The notes under the pieces: generated by a model | Seen by the model: only the letters and a program-made list of their open reading frames with translations | The model's database searches: none | What the model was told of the DNA's origin: nothing | Assembly: GCF_001746295.1 (NCBI RefSeq) | Contig: NZ_MJAH01000001.1 | Span: forward strand, 119,192 to 183,191 | Source: Streptomyces sp. LUP47B | Lineage (GTDB): Bacteria > Actinomycetota > Actinomycetes > Streptomycetales > Streptomycetaceae | Length of the DNA: 64,000 nucleotides | Reading direction: 5' to 3' | Program-made: the position numbers and the translations under genes | Shown: piece after piece, positions 28,035 through 37,270 of the stretch | Layout: each line of letters starts with the position of its first letter | Numbering within the stretch: the first letter of the stretch is position 1

Positions 28035-29537
28035 TCACTCCCGCGCCCGGGCGGCGAGGCTCGTCGGACGGGTGCGCAGGACGACCTCGACGGACGACAG
28101 GGCGAAGCGGACCGCGCCGGTCAGCACGCCGTCGTCGCCGAGGGCGGACAGCCGCCAGTGCGGCGGGTCGACCAGCAGTGTCCGCGCGTGCCGACGGGCG
28201 GCGGCGAGCAGGAGGTCGGCGGCCGGGGCGGTCTCGGGGTTCGGGAACTGGCCGGTGCCGATGACGACCAAGGCCGGATCGAGGGCGAGCAGTACGGGAG
28301 CGATGCCTTCGGCGAGCCGTCGGCCGTACGACTCGACGGCGGCGACCGCGTCCGCCTCACCGGCCGCGGCAGCCGCGACGACGGCCGCGGGCAGGGGTTC
28401 CAGTCCGGGGTCATCCGGTGAACCAGCGAAGCCGAGCGGGGCAGAGGAGCCGCGGGTACCGGACGGACCCGGAAAGCGGATGAATCCGATCTCCCCGGCC
28501 GCCCCGTGATGCCCCCGCAGCAAACGGCCGCCGGTGATGACGCCGGCGCCGAGGCGCTCGCCGAGCAGCACGAACACCATCTCGTCGACCATCCTGCCGC
28601 CCGCTGCGCCGCTTCCCTGACCGGACGGTTCGGAAGGCCGGTCCTGCGACCGCTCACCGACCGATGCCGTCGCGCGTAGACCGGCCGGTGCTGCGGGGCG
28701 CTCACCGGACGGTTGCGCGGGCCGTTCAGATCGCCCCCCACCCGGAGGGGGCTCGGGCGACCACTCGCGGGTCCGTCGGCCGTCGGCCGTCCGTTCGCGT
28801 TCGAAACCGCCTCGCGGCGCGACCCGGGCCCGACCGACCCCCCGCCACTGCTCGCCGAGTGCGGCGAGGTTGGCGTCGTTCTCCACGGCCACCGGGCAGT
28901 GCAGAAGGTCGCGCAGGATGGCGGCGATGTCGGTGTCGGCCCAGGTACGCAGGTTGTCGGCCTTGCGTACGCGGGCGTTGGCCCGGTCGACGAGGCCGGG
29001 GGTGCCGACGGTGGCCGCCCAGACCCGGGCGGGGTCGATTGCGGCCTCGGCCATGGCTTGCTGGATCAGCGAGGTGACGGTGCGGGCGCGGGCCGCACCC
29101 GCGAGATCGGCGCGCACCGTCCGGCGCCGCACGACGACCGGTTCGCCGTCGAGGTCGGCGAGGCAGGCGGTGACCGAGCGGGGACGGACGTCGACGCCGA
29201 CGACGAAGCCGGCGTGCGCGCGGAAGCGGAAACGGCGGGCCGGGCGGCCCGGCGAGCGCTGGCCGCGCGCGGACAACGCGGGCGCGGCCTCGATCAACTC
29301 GCAGTCGGCCAGTTCCTCGACGATGGCCTCCACCGTGGGGCGCGACAGGCTGGTGGCCTGGGCGAGTTCGGACAGTCGCGGGTGCGGGTCGGCCGAGCGT
29401 ACGACGGCGAGCACGGCCGCCGCGTTCGTCGCACGCAGGTCCGCCACGGCGACCACCGCCGGTGTGCTCGGTGCCGTCGGCTGCGCGGCTCCGCTCAGCG
29501 GCCAGAGGGCCTCCGTATCCGGGAACGCCACTGCCAC
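28035..29537 (-). CDS. ROK family transcriptional regulator with inserted segment
   Basis: A 500-residue ROK repressor, about 100 longer than usual. A winged-helix domain at about residues 31-95 (RLSELAQATSLSRPTVEAIV) is followed by an ASKHA sugar-binding fold: FVVGVDVRPRSVTACLADLD, ATVGTPGLVDRANA, VENDANLAALGEQW, then GERLGAGVITGGRLLRGHHG and GAAGEIGF. Between WRGVGRA (~237) and MVFVLLGE (~319) lies an ~80-residue low-complexity insert rich in Arg, Pro, Glu and Gly. The usual Cys zinc site is not seen. It is divergent from the sugar ABC operon and should repress it, released by the imported sugar or its phosphate. Confidence 0.88.
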   Translation of the reverse strand: MAVAFPDTEALWPLSGAAQPTAPSTPAVVAVADLRATNAAAVLAVVRSADPHPRLSELAQATSLSRPTVEAIVEELADCELIEAAPALSARGQRSPGRPARRFRFRAHAGFVVGVDVRPRSVTACLADLDGEPVVVRRRTVRADLAGAARARTVTSLIQQAMAEAAIDPARVWAATVGTPGLVDRANARVRKADNLRTWADTDIAAILRDLLHCPVAVENDANLAALGEQWRGVGRARVAPRGGFERERTADGRRTREWSPEPPPGGGRSERPAQPSGERPAAPAGLRATASVGERSQDRPSEPSGQGSGAAGGRMVDEMVFVLLGERLGAGVITGGRLLRGHHGAAGEIGFIRFPGPSGTRGSSAPLGFAGSPDDPGLEPLPAAVVAAAAAGEADAVAAVESYGRRLAEGIAPVLLALDPALVVIGTGQFPNPETAPAADLLLAAARRHARTLLVDPPHWRLSALGDDGVLTGAVRFALSSVEVVLRTRPTSLAARARE

Positions 29538-29574
29538 CTCCTCGTGAAGTCTTGACGCCGACCGGCGTCATGCT

Positions 29575-29602
29575 GATTATAAAACGCAGCTGCTTTATTA
29601 AA
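29575..29602. promoter_or_regulatory. ROK-type operator / promoter element
   Basis: TTATAAAACGCAGCTGCTTT runs on into ATTAA. The arms ATAAA (29579-29583) and TTTAT (29594-29598) flank a GC core, an AT-arm/GC-core layout like NagC/Mlc boxes. It is the only AT-rich stretch of the 177-bp region between the ROK gene and the binding-protein gene. Confidence 0.55.
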
Positions 29603-29714
29603 AGCCCTGTGCGGCGCTGGATTCTGCGCAGCGCCCGCCTTCCCACGGCCCAAGCCCCGGACCGGCCCCACCCGGCGCCCTGTATCCCTCTCCGCCGTTC
29701 CAGGAGACACCGCC

Positions 29715-31064
29715 ATGAGCCACAGCCGCCCCCGTCCTCCGGCACACCTGCCCAGACGCCTCTTCCTCGCCGCCGCCGGAACAACTCTGCTCGCCGCATG
29801 CGGCAGTTCCCTCACCCCAGGGGCCAAGTCGGCCGCGAGCACCAGCACTTCCGGCCCCGCGGCGACCGCCATCCCGACCGACAAGAAGATCACCCTGGTG
29901 GTCGCCGACGCGGACGACACCACCATGACGCCCGCCCTGCTGGCAGCCTTTCACGCCAAGCACCCCAACATCACCTTCAAGCGCCAGTACACCGGCTGGG
30001 ACGACTACCTCAAGAGCATGAACACGACGATGTCGGCGGACACCGCCCCCGACATCGCCCAGTTCGTGTCCGGCATGAACAACCTGGTCAAGGGCCGGCT
30101 CCTGCTCGACGTCGGCGCGTACAGCACGGCGTACGGCTGGCCGGACAGGTTTCCCGGCCTCGACCAGATCACCTTCACCGCCGATGGCCGCACCACCGGC
30201 ACCGGCGCCCTGTACGGCGTGCCCGGCGGGCTGTCCTTCGAGGGCGTCTACTACAACAAGGCCAAGGTGAACAAGCTCGGCATCACCGTTCCCCCTGCTT
30301 CCATCGCCGAGTTGGAGGCGATGTTCGCCAAGGCCAAGGCGGCCGGTGAGACCGCGCTCGTCGCGGGCAACCTCGACGGCGGCCTCAACCACCCCTTCAA
30401 CGTGCTGCTGTCCGTCTACATGAAGCCGGCCGACCGGCAGGCCTGGGCGTTCGGCCACAAGGGCGCCAAGATCACCGGCGCGGAGGCCGTCGCCGCGGCC
30501 GACACCCTCAAACGCTGGATGGACAAGGGCTACATGACGCCGAAGGTCAACGGCGTCAGCGACAACGACGCCACCGCCGCCTTCGCCAAGGGCACCGGCG
30601 TCTTCCGCATCAGCGGCAACTGGGCGGCGGCCGCGGTCGCCAAGGGCCTCGGCGACAACGCGGGTCTGTTCAACGCGCCGCCCGCCGACAAGGGCGCCGC
30701 CCTGCACACCACCGGCGCCGGCGTGTACTACTGCGTGTCCGGCAACACGAAGAACGCCGCCGCGGCCGCCGCCTTCCTCGAGTTCTGCGCAAGCGCCGAG
30801 GCCGCGCCCATCATCGCCAAGTCCGGCTTCATGGCCCCCGACGCCACCTCCATGCCACAGCAGAGCGGGCTGCTCGGCGACGTCGGCAGCGGCTGGCAGG
30901 CGATCGCCAAGGACTCCGGCCTGGAACCGTTCATCCAGAACGCCTCCACCCCCACCATGCCGGACACGCTCACCACCCAGCTGCAACTCCTGGCCGGCGG
31001 CAAGGTCGGCGTCGAGAAGTTCCTGGCCAACCTGCAGTCCAACTTCGACCAGTACCACGCCTGA
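29715..31064 (+). CDS. Sugar ABC transporter substrate-binding lipoprotein
   Basis: A 449-residue extracellular solute-binding protein (family 1, CUT1). The N-terminus combines a twin-arginine-like LPRRLFLAAAGTTLLAACGS with a lipobox (L-A-A-C), so it is a membrane-anchored lipoprotein. IAQFVSGMNNLVKGRLLLDV and GALYGVPGGLSFEGVYYNKA are typical of maltose/oligosaccharide binders. It overlaps the permease start by TGATG. No ATPase gene is present, so a shared MsiK-type ATPase is presumed. Sugar specificity unknown. Confidence 0.92.
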   Translation: MSHSRPRPPAHLPRRLFLAAAGTTLLAACGSSLTPGAKSAASTSTSGPAATAIPTDKKITLVVADADDTTMTPALLAAFHAKHPNITFKRQYTGWDDYLKSMNTTMSADTAPDIAQFVSGMNNLVKGRLLLDVGAYSTAYGWPDRFPGLDQITFTADGRTTGTGALYGVPGGLSFEGVYYNKAKVNKLGITVPPASIAELEAMFAKAKAAGETALVAGNLDGGLNHPFNVLLSVYMKPADRQAWAFGHKGAKITGAEAVAAADTLKRWMDKGYMTPKVNGVSDNDATAAFAKGTGVFRISGNWAAAAVAKGLGDNAGLFNAPPADKGAALHTTGAGVYYCVSGNTKNAAAAAAFLEFCASAEAAPIIAKSGFMAPDATSMPQQSGLLGDVGSGWQAIAKDSGLEPFIQNASTPTMPDTLTTQLQLLAGGKVGVEKFLANLQSNFDQYHA

Positions 31065-32014
31065 TGGCCCTCACCACCCACCGTCCCCCGCCCGTGCCGC
31101 CCGGCCCCGCCCGCACCCGGGCCGGGCGCCAGACCGGGGCCCGCCGGCGCAGGCGCCGCCGCGCGACGGCCCTGCTGTACGTGCTGCCGGCCCTGCTGCC
31201 GTACACGCTGTTCGCCGTGCTGCCCGCCCTGCACACCGCCTACCTGTCCCTGTTCGACTGGGACGGTGTGACCCTGCCGTCCTTCACCGGGTTCGCCAAC
31301 TACCGCAAGGTCTTCAGCGATCCGCAACTGCGCGCGGCGGCCTGGCACGCGGGCGCCCTCGTCCTGTTCTTCTCCGTGCTGCCCATCTTCATCGGCCTGG
31401 TCTCGGCGGCCATCGCCGCCCGCCGCTCCGGCCGCCGCGGCACCGCCGCCGTCCGCACGCTGCTGTTCCTGCCGCAGGTCGTCCCGCTGGTCGCGGTCGC
31501 CATCATCTGGCGCTGGGTGTACGCCGAGGACGGCACCCTCAACCAGCTGCTCCGTGCGGTCGGCCTCGGCCGCTTCGCCGACTCGTGGCTGGGCAGCTTC
31601 ACCTGGTCGCTGCCCGCCGTGGGACTGATCGGCACCTGGGTGGTGGCCGGGCTGTGCATGGTGCTGTTCCTGTCCGGCACACAACGCATCGACCAGGAGA
31701 TTTACGAGGCCGCGCGGATGGACGGCGCAGGCCCGGTACGGGAGTTCTGCTCCATCACCGTGCCGCTGCTGCGCCCCGAGATCGCCGTCGCCCTGTCCAT
31801 CACCGTGATCGCGGCACTGTCCAGCTTCGACCTGATCTACATCACCACCGGCGGCGGGCCGGGCAACAGCACCGTGGTGCCCGGCATCCTCATCTACCGT
31901 CTCGCCTTCGGCGGCGGCCAGGTGGGGCTGGCCAGCGCGCTCGCGGTGGTCCTGACGGCGGTCATCTCCATCGCCGTGCTGGTCATCAACCGCCTTGCCC
32001 GGGAGGCCCCGTGA
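31064..32014 (+). CDS. Sugar ABC transporter permease (MalF/UgpA type)
   Basis: A 316-residue CUT1 permease with six membrane segments. After a basic, proline-rich N-terminus comes TALLYVLPALLPYTLFAVLP; later SFTWSLPAVGLIGTWVVAGL and the ATPase-contact EAA loop YEAARMDGAGPVREFCSITV. It starts at the ATG overlapping the binding-protein stop and ends overlapping the second permease (GTGA). It forms the inner-membrane channel with 32011-32850. Confidence 0.93.
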   Translation: MALTTHRPPPVPPGPARTRAGRQTGARRRRRRRATALLYVLPALLPYTLFAVLPALHTAYLSLFDWDGVTLPSFTGFANYRKVFSDPQLRAAAWHAGALVLFFSVLPIFIGLVSAAIAARRSGRRGTAAVRTLLFLPQVVPLVAVAIIWRWVYAEDGTLNQLLRAVGLGRFADSWLGSFTWSLPAVGLIGTWVVAGLCMVLFLSGTQRIDQEIYEAARMDGAGPVREFCSITVPLLRPEIAVALSITVIAALSSFDLIYITTGGGPGNSTVVPGILIYRLAFGGGQVGLASALAVVLTAVISIAVLVINRLAREAP

Positions 32015-32850
32015 CGACCCCCGCACCCGTCCGCACCGTACGGGGCCTGGCCGCGCCCGTCGTGCTCGCCGTGTTCTGCGCCGCCGTCCTCGTCCCGTTC
32101 CTGTCCCTCCTGCTGGCCTCGGTACAGCCCGCCGGGACACCCCTGACCGGGCTGGCCCTGCCCCGGCACGGCATCCATCTGGAGAACTTCGCGCACGCCT
32201 GGTCACGGGCCGGGTTCGGGCCGCTGCTGCGCTCCAGCGCGGTCATCGCCCTCGCGGTCGTCCCGGCCGCGGTCCTGTGCGCCACCCTCGCCGGGTACGC
32301 GCTGGCCACCATGGACGTCCCCGGCGGCGGAAAGCTGTACACATACCTGCTGCTGGGACTGTCGATCCCGACCGAGGTCACCGTCATCCCGCTCTACTAC
32401 GACCTGCGGGCGCTGGGGCTGACCAACACCGTGCCGGGCCTGGCGCTGGCGGAGATCGCCGCCTTCATGCCGTTCGGCGTGTTCTGGATGCGGGCGCACT
32501 TCGCGACCATGCCGCGCAGCCTCATCGAGGCCGCCCGGCTGGACGGCGCCTCGTCCTGGACCACGCTGTGGCGGGTCCTGATGCCCAGCTCCCGGCCGGC
32601 CGTCACCACGCTCGGCGTCCTGTACTTCGTGTGGAGCTGGAACCAGTTCCTGCTGCCCCTGATCCTCATCCAGGACCCGAGCAGGCGCACCGCTCCGGCC
32701 GGACTCGGCTTCTTCACCGGACAGTACGGCGTCGACGTGCCCTCGCTCGCCGCGGCGACACTCATCGTCATCGCCCCGGTCCTCGCCGTCTACCTGTTCT
32801 TCCAGCGGCACTTCATCAACGGCGTGCTCAGCGGCGCGCTCAAGGGCTAG
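32011..32850 (+). CDS. Sugar ABC transporter permease (MalG/UgpE type)
   Basis: A 279-residue CUT1 permease starting at the GTG overlapping the previous stop (VTTPAPVRTVRGLAAPVVLA). AAVLVPFLSLLLASVQPAG is the first membrane span, LIEAARLDGASSWTTLWRVL the EAA loop, and the conserved C-terminal YLFFQRHFINGVLSGALKG closes the protein. Partner of the 31064 permease. Confidence 0.93.
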   Translation: MTTPAPVRTVRGLAAPVVLAVFCAAVLVPFLSLLLASVQPAGTPLTGLALPRHGIHLENFAHAWSRAGFGPLLRSSAVIALAVVPAAVLCATLAGYALATMDVPGGGKLYTYLLLGLSIPTEVTVIPLYYDLRALGLTNTVPGLALAEIAAFMPFGVFWMRAHFATMPRSLIEAARLDGASSWTTLWRVLMPSSRPAVTTLGVLYFVWSWNQFLLPLILIQDPSRRTAPAGLGFFTGQYGVDVPSLAAATLIVIAPVLAVYLFFQRHFINGVLSGALKG

Positions 32851-32864
32851 GAGGCCCCCGGCAG

Positions 32865-33869
32865 ATGGCAGAACTCGACGTGGCGCTGATCGGCGCGGGC
32901 GGCATCGCCCGTACCCATCTGCCCGCCTGGACCGCACTGCGTGCCCATGTCCGCATCTACGCACCCGACGACCGGGCCCCCGCCCTGGCCCGTGAGTTCG
33001 GCGCCACCCTCGCCGGCACGCGCAAGGAGGCGATCGCCGGAGCGACCGTGGTGGACGTGTGCACCCCCACCGACACCCACCCCGAAATCGCGCTCGCCGC
33101 GCTCGCCGCCGGCGCGCACGTCCTGTGCGAGAAGCCCCTGGCGCTCACCACCGCCGACGCCGCGCTGCTCGCCGCCACCGCCCAGGCCGCTGGTCTGCGC
33201 CTGTACCCCGGGCACGTGGTGCGCTTCTTCCCCGCCTACGCCCGGCTGCGCGATCTGGTCGCCGACGGGGCGCTGGGCCGTGTCGCGGTGGCCCGGTTCA
33301 CCCGCACCGGCCGCTACCCCACATGGAGCCCCTGGTTCGCCGACCCGGCGCGCTCCGGGGGGATCCTCGTCGACCAGATGATCCACGACTTCGACATCGC
33401 CCGCTGGCTGTTCGGCGAGGTCATCCGCGTCCACGCCCACCAGCGCGGCCACCTCACCGCTCCCGCCCCGGACGGTGCCGTGGCCTGCGGCACCGCCGTA
33501 CTCACCCACGAGAGCGGTGTGATCACGCAAGTGGTGGGCGTGTGGGCACCGCCGAACACTCCCTTCCGCACGACCTTCCACGTCTCCGGCACCGGAGGCA
33601 CCCTCAGCCACGACTCGCTGGACTCCCCCGGCCTGCGGGTCACCGGCAGCGACCGCGGCGCCGCCGGAGCGCAGGGAATCCCGTCCGGCGACTTCGGCGA
33701 GTCCCCGTACACCACCCAGATAGCCGAGTTCACCGCCGCCTTCGCCGGGCACGGCCCCGAGCCCCGGGTGAGCGCCACAGACGGCGTGGCGGCCGTCCGC
33801 ATCGCCGAAGCCGCCGTCGCGTCCGCCCGCACCGGGCAGGCCGTGGCCCTCGAAGGGAGCCCCGCGTGA
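32865..33869 (+). CDS. Gfo/Idh/MocA family oxidoreductase (1)
   Basis: A 334-residue NAD(P)-dependent sugar dehydrogenase-like protein. The Rossmann motif is LDVALIGAGGIARTHLPAWT, the conserved GAHVLCEKPLALTTADAALL contains the catalytic EKP, and GGILVDQMIHDFDIARWLFG is the C-terminal domain D-x-x-x-H active-site motif. It is third from the end of the importer operon, 14 bases after the permease stop, so it probably oxidises or epimerises the imported carbohydrate. The substrate, for example an inositol, deoxy sugar or sugar acid, is not defined. Confidence 0.88.
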   Translation: MAELDVALIGAGGIARTHLPAWTALRAHVRIYAPDDRAPALAREFGATLAGTRKEAIAGATVVDVCTPTDTHPEIALAALAAGAHVLCEKPLALTTADAALLAATAQAAGLRLYPGHVVRFFPAYARLRDLVADGALGRVAVARFTRTGRYPTWSPWFADPARSGGILVDQMIHDFDIARWLFGEVIRVHAHQRGHLTAPAPDGAVACGTAVLTHESGVITQVVGVWAPPNTPFRTTFHVSGTGGTLSHDSLDSPGLRVTGSDRGAAGAQGIPSGDFGESPYTTQIAEFTAAFAGHGPEPRVSATDGVAAVRIAEAAVASARTGQAVALEGSPA

Positions 33870-34879
33870 GAGTCGCCGTCCTGTCCTTCGCCCACGTGCA
33901 CGCCGCCACCTACCTCACCCTGCTGCGCGACCGCGACGACGTCGAACTCGTCGCCGCCGACCCCGACGCCCCGCCCGGCGACCCCGACCGCGGCCGGGCC
34001 CTGGCCGAGCGGCTCGCAGTGCCGTACGCCGAATCCTGGGACGAGGTCTTCGCGCAGCCCCTCGACGCGGCCATCGTCACCAGCGAGAACACCCGCCACC
34101 GCAGACTCGTCGAGCGGGCCGCGGCCGCCGGCGCCCACGTGCTGTGCGAGAAGCCGCTGGCCACCACCGAGGCCGACGCCCGCGCCGTCATCGACGCCTG
34201 CGCCCGCGCCGGGGTCGGCCTGATGACCGCCTACCCGGTCCGCTTCGGCCCCGCCTTCACCGCGCTGCACCACGCCGTCAGCGACGGCTCCCTCGGCCGC
34301 CTGGTCAGCGTCCACGGCACCAACAACGGCTCGAATCCGGCACGTTCGAGCCCGTGGTTCGGCAGCCGCGAACTCGCCGGCGGCGGCGCGATCATGGACC
34401 ACACGGTGCACATCGCCGACCTGCTGGACGTACTCCTCGACGGCGAACAGGCCGCCGAGGTCTACGCCCAGGCCAACGCCGTCCTGGACACCGACCTCGG
34501 CCTCGACGTCGAGACCGCCGGCCTGGTCACCATCCGCTACCCCGGCGGCACCGTCGCCGCCATCGACTGCAGCTGGAGCCACCCCAAGGACCACCCCACC
34601 TGGGGCGGCCTGACGCTGACCTGTGTGGGCGAGCGGGCGATCGTCGAACTCGACGCCTTTCCCCGGCTGTTGGGCGGCTTCGACACCGCCACCGCCCGCG
34701 CCCGCTGGGAGTCCGGCGGCGACGACCTCGACGCGGCGATGCTCGATGCCTTCCTCGATGCGGCCCGCACCGGCCGCCGGCCCACCCCGGACGGGGAGGC
34801 GGGACTGCGGTCCCTGCGGGTGGTGCTGGCGGCCTATGAATCACTGCGGACAGGACAGCCGGTGGCACTGCCGGACTGA
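33866..34879 (+). CDS. Gfo/Idh/MocA family oxidoreductase (2)
   Basis: A 337-residue paralogue-like enzyme overlapping the previous stop (GTGA at 33866). It begins VRVAVLSFAHVHAATYLTLL, where the Rossmann glycines are replaced by S-F-A-H-V-H, a variant typical of a Gfo/Idh/MocA subgroup whose dinucleotide loop lacks G-x-G-x-x-G. GAHVLCEKPLATTEADARAV (EKP) and GGGAIMDHTVHIADLLDVLL (D-x-x-x-H) are kept. Two different oxidoreductases in series suggest a two-step redox conversion, such as keto-sugar formation and re-reduction. That is inference. Confidence 0.86.
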   Translation: MRVAVLSFAHVHAATYLTLLRDRDDVELVAADPDAPPGDPDRGRALAERLAVPYAESWDEVFAQPLDAAIVTSENTRHRRLVERAAAAGAHVLCEKPLATTEADARAVIDACARAGVGLMTAYPVRFGPAFTALHHAVSDGSLGRLVSVHGTNNGSNPARSSPWFGSRELAGGGAIMDHTVHIADLLDVLLDGEQAAEVYAQANAVLDTDLGLDVETAGLVTIRYPGGTVAAIDCSWSHPKDHPTWGGLTLTCVGERAIVELDAFPRLLGGFDTATARARWESGGDDLDAAMLDAFLDAARTGRRPTPDGEAGLRSLRVVLAAYESLRTGQPVALPD

Positions 34880-35015
34880 GGCCCGCGCTCACCCGACCGG
34901 ACCCGCGCTCGGCGGCCGCGTGGACCGGGCTGGACTCCCGCTCACCGAGCCCTGTCCGAGGCGAGAGGACCTGTCCGGCCGATCATGGTCGTGGAAGGTC
35001 CGGCATGATGCCGGG

Positions 35016-35451
35016 GTGAGCACCATCGTCGAGTTCTTCGCGGCTCCGGATGACGCGTCAGCGGCTCTGGTTCTTCAGACCGGGCCGCGCCGCGCATTCG
35101 AGTCGCTCTCCTTCGGCAACTTTGATCCCGAAGAGGGTGTGGTCGAGTGGGGAGTGCCTGTTTGCCGGCGTCACCTTCGAGTAACTCGTTGAAGCTGACG
35201 AGCCTCGTCTCGTCGCCGGCCAGGGCGATGACGGGTGCGTCGTCTTCGTGATCTCACCTCGCCTGTCCGCAGCGCTCGCCGAGGCCGAGCGGTCCGAGTT
35301 GAAGGATGCCGCTGTCGCATGGTCCTTTCATCGGGCGGAGGACGGCGAGGTCATCGACCCGGAGATCGCCGAAGTGATCCTGAGTGATCTGGCTGCTCTC
35401 GTCAGCAGAGCCCGACGCCAGGGCCAGAACGTCTACTGCTGGGTCGCGTAG
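35016..35451 (+). pseudogene. Broken small hypothetical gene
   Basis: From GTG 35016 the frame reads VSTIVEFFAAPDDASAALVL and RAFESLSFGNFDPEEGVVEW. It then shifts near 35150; the continuation ECLFAGVTFE is followed by an in-frame TAA and then LVEADEPRLVAGQGDDGCVV and VISPRLSAALAEAERSELKD to the stop at 35451. One indel plus one nonsense change inactivate what is otherwise a ~140-residue protein of a streptomycete hypothetical family. Function unknown. Confidence 0.6.
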
Positions 35452-35586
35452 GAGTTCACGTTCGGAGCCAACTCCACGGCGGTGTCAGTCACTTGACGTC
35501 TCTCCCGTGATCGTCGGATCCGCCGTTAGATTTAGGTGCTTCGGCGGTAGCGCTCCGTACGAGGTCGCCCAGTCCTGCTGCCGGGG

Positions 35587-36061
35587 CGCGATCAACAGCA
35601 TCCTCAACCTGGCGCCGACGGACATCGAGGGCATCGAGGCAGCCAGGGACGCTGTCACGGATGCAGCCAAGTCCGCCGTCGCAGTCTGTCGTGCCGACGG
35701 CTCCGTCCCGCAAGGGCTGCTGGATGAACTTGCTGCTGCGGTCGATGCGCTGCGCGCGGAGGAAGCAAATCCGGTCGGGCGGCGCATCCGTCAGATCGGG
35801 CACCTGGTGCAGGAACTGACGCGCCAGGAGAGGGGCCTGGCCGAGGTGGAGGCCGTGCGCAGCTCCTGGACCCGGTTCTACCGGGACACCTCCGGCGTCG
35901 TGCACGGGTCGGGCGCCACGCCCGAACAGTCCCGCGAGCGGTTCGAGGGCGTGGTGGCCGCCTTCGAGCAGCTCGCGGGACTGTTCGGGCGTGGCGAACG
36001 GCTGAGGCAACTGGCGCTCAGTGAGCAGCCCTCGCGCGCCCGGCTCACAGGCGCACGCTGA
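35587..36061 (+). pseudogene. C-terminal fragment of a hypothetical helical protein
   Basis: The readable protein, AINSILNLAPTDIEGIEAAR through NPVGRRIRQIGHLVQELTRQ and YRDTSGVVHGSGATPEQSRE to AFEQLAGLFGRGERLRQLAL, is alpha-helical and coding-like. No convincing N-terminus precedes it. The stop TGA at 36059-36061 is formed exactly at the IS end (CTG followed by ACTGGCTC), so the 3' end was probably altered by insertion. Confidence 0.45.
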
Positions 36062-36480
36062 CTGGCTCTAACAAAGCGAGTTGATCATGTGACTGTCGGT
36101 CTGGTTGCTGGTTGATGAGGGCATAGGGAAGCGTCAGTCGCGGCCGTGGATGGTGTCGGACGAACCGTGGTCGTTGATCGAGCCGTTGTTGCCAGAGCAG
36201 GCGCCGAAGCTGGTGGAGGGACGGCCGCGAGTGCCCGACCGGCAGGCGTTGTGCGGCATTCTGTTCGTGCTGCACACCGGCATCCAGTGGGAGTTACTGC
36301 CCCAGGAGCTGGGCTTCGGCTCAGGGATGACCTGCTGGCGCCGCCTGGCGGCCTGGAACGAGGCCGGCGTCTGGCAGACGCTGCTGCTGAACAAGCCTGC
36401 GCCCGAAGGACCAGCTGGACTGGTCGCGGGCGATGATCGACTCCCAATCCCACCCCGGGACGTCGTCGAGATGAACCGCG
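36061..36480 (+). pseudogene. Truncated IS5-family insertion sequence and transposase
   Basis: The IS end ACTGGCTCTAACAAAG at 36061 is followed by a transposase reading RPWMVSDEPWSLIEPLLPEQ, PRVPDRQALCGILFVLHTGI and WRRLAAWNEAGVWQTLLLNK. This is the N-terminal domain of IS5/IS112-like transposases. Near 36405 the frame shifts: DQLDWSRAMIDSQSHPG continues the family (first catalytic Asp) in another frame and soon stops. The catalytic core and the other end are missing. The same terminal sequence occurs at both ends of 40179-40267. Confidence 0.72.
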
Positions 36481-36594
36481 GCGCCCACCGGTGACCACGC
36501 CTGTCGTCGACCCGCGGCGCACACCCCGTACGAGAAGCGCCCCACATCCCCTCTCGTGCGGAGCGCCGCGGCCAAGTTCCACGCACGCCTGGGC

Positions 36595-36661
36595 GGTCAG
36601 CGACGAGTTCAGTCAGCACATCGGCCGTCAGGCCCGTGATCGGCCGGTTGCTGATGATCAC
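36595..36661 (-). pseudogene. Possible transposase N-terminal scrap
   Basis: On the minus strand MIISNRPITGLTADVLTELV resembles the N-terminus of a helix-turn-helix/DDE transposase group. It continues for only about 22 residues before unrelated sequence. It lies within the decayed IS zone. Confidence 0.3.
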
Positions 36662-37110
36662 TGCATGAGTCGCTTTCCCCCCACCTGACCGTGATCAACG
36701 GTCAAGCGCGTGGCGTCTCACCGCTGACCATGCACGAGATCGTTAGCCCAACGGCAACCGGATGCCGGACCTCGTCAGCGCGATGGATCTGCTGGTCATC
36801 GGCATCGCCGTACCCCTGGTTGGAAAGGACGTATTCGAGGGGCTGCCGCCTGGTGTCGGAGGTGAGCCACTCGAAGAGCAGGGCCAGGGACAGTGCGGGC
36901 ACATCGAGCAGTTCCGCTTCTGCGCGGATGCCGACGGACGGGCTCAATCGCCTGCACGGCATCCTGGACGTGCACGCTGTGCTGCCGACGCAGGTGCTCG
37001 TAGAGGTCTCCGGCCTCAGTTCCTCCGTGGCCAGGGTGGCGGCTCCCCCACTTCCCTAGCCTCGCCTACAACTTCTCAACTCAGCGATGCCATGGGGGAC
37101 TTCCCTGGTC
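36662..37110. other. Intergenic stretch without a recognised gene
   Basis: About 450 bp between IS remnants and the GH18 promoter. Short open frames exist on both strands (for example minus 36702-36962), but none shows a known motif or a clear ribosome binding site. Probably decayed sequence. Confidence 0.4.
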
Positions 37111-37117
37111 GCACCTC

Positions 37118-37146
37118 TTGACGGCTTTGGTTTAGACCTTTAGGTT
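37118..37146 (+). promoter_or_regulatory. GH18-gene promoter with DasR-like site
   Basis: A -35 TTGACG (37118-37123) and a -10 TAGGTT (37141-37146) are 17 bp apart. The spacer contains TTTGGTTTAGACCTTT (37126-37141). Its core GGTTTAGACC differs by one base from the GGTCTAGACC core of DasR (dre) sites that control chitin/GlcNAc genes in Streptomyces. Binding there would block the promoter. Confidence 0.6.
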
Positions 37147-37270
37147 CACCAGCCAGCAGACCTTCCATGCATGCATCCCTTGCACACATACGTGAACACC
37201 CGTGTTCGCTTCTCATCGCGCCCACATAGGCGGCGTCCACCCCCCACCTCAGGACGAAAGGCCCCTCTCC

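Noticed and set aside
29598..31058. 486-codon minus-strand open frame opposite the binding-protein gene
   Set aside because: High-GC antisense frame; the plus strand encodes a signal peptide and binding-protein motifs.
36702..36962. 86-codon minus-strand frame as a gene
   Set aside because: No recognisable family or ribosome binding site, and it lies in an IS-scarred stretch.
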